Position numbers and translations under genes: made by a program. Shown piece by piece: positions 8,483 through 14,238 of a stretch of DNA of 42,499 bases. This DNA comes from Verrucomicrobia subdivision 6 bacterium (GTDB lineage Bacteria; Verrucomicrobiota; Verrucomicrobiia; Methylacidiphilales; Verrucolacustridaceae): positions 1 to 42,499 of the forward strand of contig CANESK010000007.1 of NCBI GenBank assembly GCA_947441075.1. Direction: 5' to 3'. The notes below the pieces were generated by a model that worked only from the letters and a program-made list of their open reading frames with translations, ran no database searches and was not told where the DNA came from. Within the stretch, counting starts at the first letter, position 1; each line of letters starts with the position of its first letter.

Positions 8483-9760
8483 ATGAAGGCGTCTGATCTG
8501 CGGGGAATTTTGACCTACATTCCGAGTTTTCGGGACAAGCTTTTCGTGCTTTGCGTAGACAGTGCTGTTTTGGAAGACGAGAGAGCGGCGAGTTTATTTT
8601 TAGATATTTCGGTTTTGCGGAGTTTGAATATTCGGGTGGTGCTAGTGCATGGAGCCAGTGCGCGGATTAAAAAGATGGCGGCGGAAATGAAGGTAAAGCC
8701 CTCGGATGTGGATGGTTTGGGGGTGACGGATCTGGATACTTTGCGGGTGGCCGAGCGGGCGGCGAATTCTTACAGTCACGATATTTTGCAGAACTTGGCG
8801 GATGCTGATCTGAAGGGGGCGGTGACAAATGCGGTGATAGCGCATCCTGCGGGCATTTTGGGTGGGGTAGATCAACTATGGACAGGAAGGGTGGAGCGGG
8901 TGGATACGCGGTTTTTGGAGACCCTGTTGGAGAATGGAATTATTCCGGTGATCCCGCCGATGGGAGTGGATGGGGATGGGCGGACGTATCGGGTGAACTC
9001 GGATGGAGTGGCTTTGGAGGTGGCGGAGGCTTTGAAGGCGGAGAAGTTGATTTTTCTGACGGGGAGTGGTTCTTTGCCAATGAAGGGAAAGGAGCCGGCT
9101 CAGTTATCGGTAGAGGAGGCGACGGAGTGGTTGAAAAAGAGAAAGGGCGAGATCAGTGGGGAGATGGCTTCGAAGTTGGAGCATGGGTTACGGGCCTGTA
9201 AGGAGGGGGTGAGTCGGGCGCATATTTTGGACGGTCGGGAGGACGAGGCTTTGTTAGAGGAGCTTTTCTCGAGTGAAGGGGTGGGGACGATGATCTATGC
9301 GGATGAGTACACGGAGATTCGGAAGGCGCTAAAAAAGGATGTGCGGTCGATTGTACGGTTGATTGGGAGTTCGGTGGCGGCAGAGGAGTTGGCTCGGAGA
9401 AATCGGACGGAGGTTTCTGCGGCGATTGCGGACTACAGCGTCTTTGAAATTGATGGCAACATGGTGGGATGCGTGGCGGTGCATCCTCTTGAGGGCAAGA
9501 CGGCGGAGATGGCTTGTCTCTTTGTAGCGCCTGGGCATGAGAACATCGGGATTGGTCGGAAATTAATGCTTTATGCGGAGAATCGGGCGAAGGAGTTGGG
9601 GATGAAGCGGTTGTTGGCTTTATCTACGCAGGCCTTTAATTATCTACAGAGTAAGGGCGGTTTTGTGGAGGGGGCGGCAGAGATGTTGCCGGGGGAGAGG
9701 AAAGCGACCTATGAGGCGAGCGGGCGGAATTCGAAGATTCTTTGTAAAGACTTGAGTTAA
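8483..9760 (+). CDS. argA: Amino-acid N-acetyltransferase (N-acetylglutamate synthase)
   Basis: Catalyses acetylation of glutamate by acetyl-CoA, the first step of arginine synthesis. The 425 residues show the classical two-domain ArgA: an amino-acid-kinase fold (about 1-285) with VLVHGASARI, IPVIPPMGVDGDGRTYRVNSD and LIFLTGSGSL, then a GNAT domain (about 290-425) with MACLFVAPGHENIGIGRKLM as the acetyl-CoA loop and LLALSTQAFNYLQSKGFVE-like ending. The kinase domain normally serves for arginine feedback binding rather than catalysis. The length and the GNAT part separate it from ArgB. It is 39 bp after nfo. Its TAA stop is part of a TTAA shared with the stop of the convergent membrane-protein gene. 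Confidence 0.94.
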   Translation: MKASDLRGILTYIPSFRDKLFVLCVDSAVLEDERAASLFLDISVLRSLNIRVVLVHGASARIKKMAAEMKVKPSDVDGLGVTDLDTLRVAERAANSYSHDILQNLADADLKGAVTNAVIAHPAGILGGVDQLWTGRVERVDTRFLETLLENGIIPVIPPMGVDGDGRTYRVNSDGVALEVAEALKAEKLIFLTGSGSLPMKGKEPAQLSVEEATEWLKKRKGEISGEMASKLEHGLRACKEGVSRAHILDGREDEALLEELFSSEGVGTMIYADEYTEIRKALKKDVRSIVRLIGSSVAAEELARRNRTEVSAAIADYSVFEIDGNMVGCVAVHPLEGKTAEMACLFVAPGHENIGIGRKLMLYAENRAKELGMKRLLALSTQAFNYLQSKGGFVEGAAEMLPGERKATYEASGRNSKILCKDLS

Positions 9761-10107
9761 GCTGGGGTTGCCTTGAAGAGGGCGAGAAGAGTGATGCCGA
9801 TGAGAATAAAGATAATCCCAAAAATCTGAGGGAGGGCGAGTTGGCGGAGTTCATGGCGAAAGGTGATACCGATGAGAATAGGACCAGCAACGATGAGGCT
9901 ATTGGTTAGACTGGAGGCGCGGGCTAGACCGAAGTGGCTGCCAATGTAACCGAAGGAGAGAAAGACGAGTGGGGAAAGAGCAATGGTGGCGATCAGGAGG
10001 GAAGTTTGTTTACGTTCCCACCAGAGCGTGCCGAGGGTATCGGTGAGGGTGCTGAGGATGGTGCAAACGAGGATGGCGGTCCAAGGGGAGAGGAGTAGAT
10101 TTCTCAT
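9757..10107 (-). CDS. Small four-helix membrane protein, EamA/SMR-like half transporter
   Basis: A 116-residue hydrophobic protein with about four membrane helices. It looks like one half of an EamA/DMT-type transporter or a small-multidrug-resistance-like protein: a helix starting SPWTAILVCTILSTLTDTLG, a basic loop WWERKQ, and a final helix pair ending QIFGIIFILIGITLLAL, with the pattern of the DMT last helix. Such half-size proteins work as dimers in known families. No conserved SMR glutamate in helix 1 is obvious, so EmrE-type drug export is doubtful. It is the last gene of the minus-strand nrdR group and overlaps argA by 4 bp at the 3' end. Substrate unknown. Confidence 0.65.
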   Translation of the reverse strand: MRNLLLSPWTAILVCTILSTLTDTLGTLWWERKQTSLLIATIALSPLVFLSFGYIGSHFGLARASSLTNSLIVAGPILIGITFRHELRQLALPQIFGIIFILIGITLLALFKATPA

Positions 10108-10154
10108 CCCTCTAGGTTAAGTCAATTTTGGCTAAACGAGAAGTAGAGTCCTAC

Positions 10155-10499
10155 TTATCCTGGGGGCCAAGAGAGGGGGCGACCTCCGAGGAGATGGAGG
10201 TGAAGGTGGGGGATGGTTTCTCCGCCATCGGGGCCGTTATTGATGACGAGGCGGTAGCCGGTTTTTTCAAGTTGGCATTGACGAGCGACCCGCTGAGCGG
10301 CGACGAAGAGATGAGTGAAGAGGGGATGATCCTCGGGAGGGACGGTGCCGTGGCGGGTGTGATGTTTTTTTGGGATGATAAGAATGTGAACGGGGGCTTG
10401 GGGGGCGAGATCACGAAAGGCGAGGACGTGATCATCCTCGTAAAGAATATCGGCGGGGAGTTCGCGGTCGACGATGCGTTCGAAGATGGTTTTGGCCAT
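10155..10499 (-). CDS. HIT (histidine triad) family nucleotide hydrolase
   Basis: HIT proteins of the Hint branch hydrolyse adenosine phosphoramidates and related nucleotide conjugates. The 114-residue product has the family start TIFERIVDRELPADILYEDD, the AFRDLAPQAPVHILIIPKKH segment, and the triad HLHLHLLGG with histidines at 98, 100 and 102. The length is normal for Hint. It lies 8 bp after the ATP-cone-like gene and upstream of the small membrane protein on the same strand, so it is probably part of the nrdR transcript. The family call is safe; the physiological substrate is not known for most bacterial members. Confidence 0.94.
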   Translation of the reverse strand: MAKTIFERIVDRELPADILYEDDHVLAFRDLAPQAPVHILIIPKKHHTRHGTVPPEDHPLFTHLFVAAQRVARQCQLEKTGYRLVINNGPDGGETIPHLHLHLLGGRPLSWPPG

Positions 10500-10507
10500 C
10501 GGGCCAG

Positions 10508-11068
10508 TTACCAGATCGTGAGTTCGAGAAGGGAAGGGCTAAGGGTACGGGCGCGGGCTCGGATAAAGTGAACAATGTCATCGCTGAGACGTTGGCATGA
10601 TGTACGCCAGGAGGCTGAACCGGTGAGGGAGAGGACGCAGGAGCGCAGTCCTTCAAGGCGAAGGACAGAGGCTAGGGAGGAGATTTTTTCATCCACAAGA
10701 TTAGCGAGGTGATGATAGAAGAGGATTTCAAGTGGGGCTTCCTTAGCGAGAGCAGCGAGATTGATGGATGGAGAGGAGGAGACGAGTTCGAAATGGCGGG
10801 CAATGGCGGGGCATCCAATACCGGTAAGGGAGCGGCGGAGGATGAGTTCTAGGGTGGCGCGTTCGATATGGGGGCGGGCGAAGTCGTGGCGCAGGTAGTG
10901 AAGAATGGCGCGGGCGACATCGGTGGCGAGGGGCCACTCTTCGTGGCCTGCGCGGATGGCAGCCTTCTCAAGCGAGAGAACTAGCCAAGTCTCGTTGAGA
11001 CGAGTCGGGGAAGCGCCTGGGATGGCCACCAGAGGCAGGGTTTCGAGGATGGGATCTTTAGCGAGCAC
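10508..11068 (-). CDS. Unknown protein with ATP-cone-like N-terminal half
   Basis: I do not recognise a named family. The 186-residue protein begins inside the 3' end of nrdR, with an 11-bp overlap and a GTG start, so translation is probably coupled to nrdR. Residues about 27-90 have helix patterns recalling an ATP-cone: LSLEKAAIRAG, then VARAILHYLR, then LELILRRSLTGIGCPAIARHFEL. The same order (S-x-x-KA, two short helices, a final aromatic helix) is seen in ATP-cones of ribonucleotide reductases and NrdR. The rest is helical without motif. No membrane helix or signal peptide. Position and fold resemblance suggest a nucleotide-sensing partner of NrdR; this is inference. The similarity was judged by eye and could be chance. 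Confidence 0.6.
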   Translation of the reverse strand: MLAKDPILETLPLVAIPGASPTRLNETWLVLSLEKAAIRAGHEEWPLATDVARAILHYLRHDFARPHIERATLELILRRSLTGIGCPAIARHFELVSSSPSINLAALAKEAPLEILFYHHLANLVDEKISSLASVLRLEGLRSCVLSLTGSASWRTSCQRLSDDIVHFIRARARTLSPSLLELTIW

Positions 11069-11510
11069 CTAGATTTTTTACTTCACTGACAAAGTCGCGA
11101 GCATCACGGAATTGGCGGTAGACGGAGGCAAAGCGGACATAGGCGACGTCGTCCATTTTTTTGAGGCACTCCATAATCTTTTCGCCGATGGCGGTGGTGG
11201 GGATTTCACGCCCATACTTTTGTTCGAGCTCCTCCATTACTTTATCAACTGTTTTTTCGATGAGTTCGGGACTGACAGGGCGTTTCTCACATGCTTTTTG
11301 GAAGCCGAGAACGAGTTTACGACGATCGAAAGGTTCGTAACGTCCATCGCGTTTGACGGCTCGAAGATCTTCACGTTCAATCTCTTCGTAGGTGGTAAAG
11401 CGGTAGTTACAGGATAGGCATTCGCGGCGTCGGCGGACGACGGCGCCATCCTTCCATGGCCGTGAATCGATCACCTTATCTTCTTCAACATTACATTTTG
11501 GACATTTCAT
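11058..11510 (-). CDS. nrdR: Transcriptional repressor NrdR
   Basis: NrdR represses ribonucleotide reductase genes by binding NrdR boxes when its ATP-cone carries (d)ATP. The 150 residues match family length. A zinc ribbon is formed by Cys3, Cys6, Cys31 and Cys34 (MKCPKC and ECLSC), with the basic RRRREC stretch between for DNA contact. The ATP-cone follows (about 49-139): VKRDGRYEPFDRRKL, then RPVSPELIEKTVDKV, then VAYVRFASVYRQF. The ATG has AAGGAG a few bases upstream, a good ribosome site. It heads a minus-strand operon with an ATP-cone-like unknown, a HIT protein and a membrane protein. No nrd reductase gene is in the window. A long near-palindrome about 60 bp upstream may be an operator. 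Confidence 0.97.
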   Translation of the reverse strand: MKCPKCNVEEDKVIDSRPWKDGAVVRRRRECLSCNYRFTTYEEIEREDLRAVKRDGRYEPFDRRKLVLGFQKACEKRPVSPELIEKTVDKVMEELEQKYGREIPTTAIGEKIMECLKKMDDVAYVRFASVYRQFRDARDFVSEVKNLGAR

Positions 11511-11570
11511 ACTACTCCTTGTGTTGCGTTGAAACTACAAGTAGGTGGGGTGGGGTCAATTAAAATTTTT

Positions 11571-11592
11571 ACATAAAAACTTGTTTATATGT
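11571..11592. promoter_or_regulatory. 22-bp near-palindrome upstream of nrdR
   Basis: Half-sites ACATAaAAAC and GTTTaTATGT are separated by TT and match in 9 of 11 symmetric pairs. The site lies 60 bp upstream of the nrdR ATG in an A/T-rich stretch unlike the surrounding coding DNA. Symmetry and position suggest a dimeric regulator site. It does not fit the usual 16-bp NrdR box closely, so the regulator is unknown. Confidence 0.4.
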
Positions 11593-11681
11593 ATAAATCA
11601 AATTCAGAATTTTCTATCCGGAGTAACGCGTTTTTATAGCTGGGTGTTGAAGGCTGAGCGAAAGCGGGTTGAGGAAAGATA

Positions 11682-11700
11682 GGCAACCAGGGAGGTTGCT
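11682..11700 (-). terminator. Possible terminator of the PEP-CTERM gene
   Basis: A GCAACC / GGTTGC perfect 6-bp stem with a 5-nt loop lies 20 bp after the PEP-CTERM stop. On the minus strand it is followed by CTATCTTTCC, a modest pyrimidine-rich tail. The position is right for a terminator but the T-tract is weak. Confidence 0.4.
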
Positions 11701-11719
11701 ATGGGGCGGGGCGGTGAAG

Positions 11720-12604
11720 CTAAACCGAGGGAGTGCGGCGGCGACGGAGGAATGCGCCGATAGTGAGTGAAACAAGGACGAGTGAACCGGTGGTGGGTTC
11801 GGGTATGGTCAAGACCGTTGCATTTAGCATCATAGTGCCGTTCCAGACGGAGTTGTCACCCGATGCGAAGGTATCGGCAGCTGTGCCACCTTCCCAACTA
11901 TTGTCGAACTTGATCGGTTGAATGAAATTATCTGGCGCTGTAAAGAGAACATCACCTGGACGGTTCTGGGTGCCGAACCAGACTGCGTAGCTTGCGCCGC
12001 TTTTGACAGCCCAAGTATTGTTGGTGGTGGAGTCGAAAAGTTCAACGGGCGCGGTAAAGGAGAAGCCCGCTAAGTCGGAGCCAGAACGAATTCGAGAGTT
12101 CTCGTTGGTGGTGTACCACTGGATAGAGTAGCCGTAGGTGGTGGAGCCTGGAGTAAGACCCGCGTTGTTTTGATTCATGCTAACGACTTTGTAGTTCCAC
12201 CCTGCTCCTGCAGTGGCGGAGAGGACGGAGGCATCGTTCGAAGGATTTAGTTTGAGTTGCTGCCCCCAACTGGAGGCGTTGGCGTAATTTGAATAAAGGA
12301 AGATATTAAAGGAGGCGAGACCCTCTCCTGCGGAAAGACCGTTGGCCCAGCGGTCGTAATTTATGTAGGAGTTTGGCGAGGTGTAGGTTGCGGCCGAGTT
12401 AGCTGAATTTACGTTATAGACATCTTGGGCCACGACTTTTTGGTTGCCCGCTGCTTTGGAAGTGCCCCGAGAAATGGGTGAGGAAATCAGTCCACCGGCA
12501 TTGAAATCAAAGCGAGCATAACTGGTGACATCCGCGAAAGATGAGCTCCCCATGGCTACAAATAACAAAATGGGGAAGTGATGAAGGGACCGTACGGCTT
12601 TCAA
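11720..12604 (-). CDS. PEP-CTERM sorting domain protein, secreted
   Basis: A 294-residue secreted protein of unknown function. It has an N-terminal signal peptide (KAVRSLHHFPILLFVAMGSSSFA, likely cut before DVTS) and a C-terminal PEP-CTERM tail: motif PEPTT, a hydrophobic stretch and RRRR. Such tails are recognised by exosortase (EpsH) in EPS-producing Gram-negatives. The body is rich in Asn, Ser, Thr, Gly and aromatics, typical of beta-structured extracellular proteins; no enzymatic motif is seen. The start is a TTG, the only plausible start after the upstream in-frame stop. No exosortase gene is in the window. It is monocistronic, with a probable terminator after it and an A/T-rich upstream region. 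Confidence 0.85.
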   Translation of the reverse strand: MKAVRSLHHFPILLFVAMGSSSFADVTSYARFDFNAGGLISSPISRGTSKAAGNQKVVAQDVYNVNSANSAATYTSPNSYINYDRWANGLSAGEGLASFNIFLYSNYANASSWGQQLKLNPSNDASVLSATAGAGWNYKVVSMNQNNAGLTPGSTTYGYSIQWYTTNENSRIRSGSDLAGFSFTAPVELFDSTTNNTWAVKSGASYAVWFGTQNRPGDVLFTAPDNFIQPIKFDNSWEGGTAADTFASGDNSVWNGTMMLNATVLTIPEPTTGSLVLVSLTIGAFLRRRRTPSV

Positions 12605-12752
12605 TATATGTTTAATAGAGCAGATAATTCCCAGAAAGCAAGGAAAATCTTTTTTGTATGTGACAATTTGGAGACAGAACTAATAACTGCAAGAGCCTAG
12701 CCATCAGAGGTTAAAGATATTAAAAGTAAGTGTATAAATACAATTTATATAT

Positions 12753-12896
12753 TTAAAGTTTAGGGAGTTGGGAGTTTTCTGGAAAACGGTTGTGGCGAAG
12801 GCCTTCTGAAATAATTAGCCAGATGACAATGCCACCACAAAGTGCGAAGGCACCTAAGATAAAAATAAGGCCTAAGCCAGTGTGTCCTTCGTCCAT
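12753..12896 (-). CDS. Small single-span membrane protein, 47 aa (not in ORF track)
   Basis: An ORF of 47 codons with ATG start at 12896 and TAA stop at 12753. It begins MDEGHTGLGLIFILGAF, contains one membrane helix of about 23 residues (GLGLIFILG through WLIIS), and ends in a polar tail EGLRHNRFPENSQLPKL. Acidic N-terminus and basic residues right after the helix suggest an N-out, C-in orientation. It lies upstream of the PEP-CTERM gene on the same strand, about 150 bp away. No good Shine-Dalgarno is seen, which lowers confidence. I do not recognise a family. The clear helix with charged ends argues for a real gene rather than noise. Confidence 0.5.
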   Translation of the reverse strand: MDEGHTGLGLIFILGAFALCGGIVIWLIISEGLRHNRFPENSQLPKL

Positions 12897-13159
12897 AAAG
12901 TTACTTTAGCGGACAATGGGGGGATTGTCATCTCTCGATTCAGAGAATAATGGCGCCGAGCACTTGGATTTGAGGGGTGCAGTAGGCTTAGTAGCTGGAC
13001 TGATATTTTATTTCAGATTCCACGGGGAGTTGCAGGGTGGTGGCCCACTCCTTGGCGGAGGTCTTTTCCCAAGTGGTCGGAGGAAGGAGGAGAAATCCAA
13101 AACCAAGGGAGGGAGATTGAGAGAAATCGCGGAAGGAGGGCTGGAGAGAATAAAGGCGA
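12897..13159. other. Intergenic stretch before nadA
   Basis: Between the small membrane ORF and nadA. The right half is very purine-rich on the plus strand. ORFs called across it (168 aa plus, 97 aa minus) run into nadA in other frames, have no recognisable content and look like shadows. No clear promoter or terminator was seen. Confidence 0.4.
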
Positions 13160-14137
13160 ATGGCAAATGCGGTGAGGTTTGTCAGCGGGGTCGATCTGGG
13201 GCAAAATCTGGCTATGACTCCTTTGCAGGAAAAATTTGTTCGCTTAAAGAAAGAGAGGGAGGCGGTAGTTTTGGCCCACAATTATCAGCCGCGGGAAATT
13301 CAGGAGGTGGCGGACTATGTAGGAGATTCGCTGGGGCTGAGTTACGAGGCGCAAAAGGCGAAGGGAAAATGCATTCTTTTTTGCGGGGTTCACTTTATGG
13401 CGGAGACAGCCAAGATTGTTAATCCAGAGAAGAAGGTCCTCATGCCTGATCTGAATGCGGGCTGTTCTTTGGCGGATTCTTGTCCCGCAGACAAGCTACG
13501 GGCCTACCTTGAGGAGAATCCTGGTCTCTACGTTGTTTCCTATGTGAACTGCACGGCGGCGGTGAAAGCGCAGAGCGATGTGATCTGCACCTCGGGCAAT
13601 GCGGAACGGATCGTGCAGAGAGTGCCAGCGGACCGAGAGATTCTTTTTCTACCCGATCGGAATTTGGGGGATTGGGTGATCCAGAAAACGGGTCGGTCGA
13701 TGCGGTTATGGGATGGGGATTGTTACGTGCACATGGAGTTTACGGCGTCTTCGATTGATAGGATGAGGCAAGAACATCCTGAGGCGCTAGTGGTGGCCCA
13801 CCCAGAGTGCACTCGGGCGGTGAGGGCTTTGGCGGATGAGGTGTGTTCGACCGAAAAGATGGTCGGGTACTGTCGCAATTCTTCGGTCCGTGCCTTTATT
13901 GTGGTGACAGAGGAGGGAATGTTGCATCGATTGCGCAGGGAGATGCCGGACAAGGAGTTTTTGGCGGGACCAACCGATCGCTGCGCTTGTGCAGAGTGTC
14001 GCTATATGAAGATGAATACATTGGAAAAGGCGTTAGGTGCCTTGGAAAACTTGGCGCCAGAGGTGAGTTTGAGTAAAGAAACAATCGAGAAAGCCAGATT
14101 ACCGATTGAGAGGATGCTGGAGTGGAGTCGTAACTAG
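13160..14137 (+). CDS. nadA: Quinolinate synthase
   Basis: Condenses iminoaspartate with dihydroxyacetone phosphate to quinolinate in de novo NAD synthesis, using a [4Fe-4S] cluster. The 325 residues show VVLAHNYQPREIQEVADYVGDS, the substrate loop MPDLNAGCSLADSC, YVNCTAAVKAQSD, VAHPECTRAV and the late CACAECRYMKMNTLEK segment. These carry the three cluster cysteines expected for NadA. An AAAGG lies a few bases before the ATG at 13160; the alternative ATG at 13214 (MTPLQEKF) has no ribosome site but would also give a full-length catalytic domain, so the start is not certain. No nadB or nadC is adjacent. It stands alone ahead of lptD with about 100 bp between. Confidence 0.96.
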   Translation: MANAVRFVSGVDLGQNLAMTPLQEKFVRLKKEREAVVLAHNYQPREIQEVADYVGDSLGLSYEAQKAKGKCILFCGVHFMAETAKIVNPEKKVLMPDLNAGCSLADSCPADKLRAYLEENPGLYVVSYVNCTAAVKAQSDVICTSGNAERIVQRVPADREILFLPDRNLGDWVIQKTGRSMRLWDGDCYVHMEFTASSIDRMRQEHPEALVVAHPECTRAVRALADEVCSTEKMVGYCRNSSVRAFIVVTEEGMLHRLRREMPDKEFLAGPTDRCACAECRYMKMNTLEKALGALENLAPEVSLSKETIEKARLPIERMLEWSRN

Positions 14138-14147
14138 TTTATAATAA

Positions 14148-14167
14148 GAATTATGCGTTAATAATTC
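14148..14167. promoter_or_regulatory. 7-bp inverted repeat between nadA and lptD
   Basis: GAATTAT and ATAATTC form a perfect inverted repeat with a 6-bp spacer, 11 bp after the nadA stop and about 70 bp before the lptD ATG. It could be a regulator site for lptD or a weak A/T hairpin at the end of nadA. No T-run follows, so a terminator is not supported. Confidence 0.3.
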
Positions 14168-14238
14168 CGATAGGGAATATGCGGAAGGATTTCGCTGGGC
14201 AGATGGGGGAATTTAGCTAGTACTTTTTACGTAATCTC

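Noticed and set aside
12916-13422. 168-residue plus-strand ORF running into nadA
   Set aside because: Out of frame with nadA over 260 bp and without family features.
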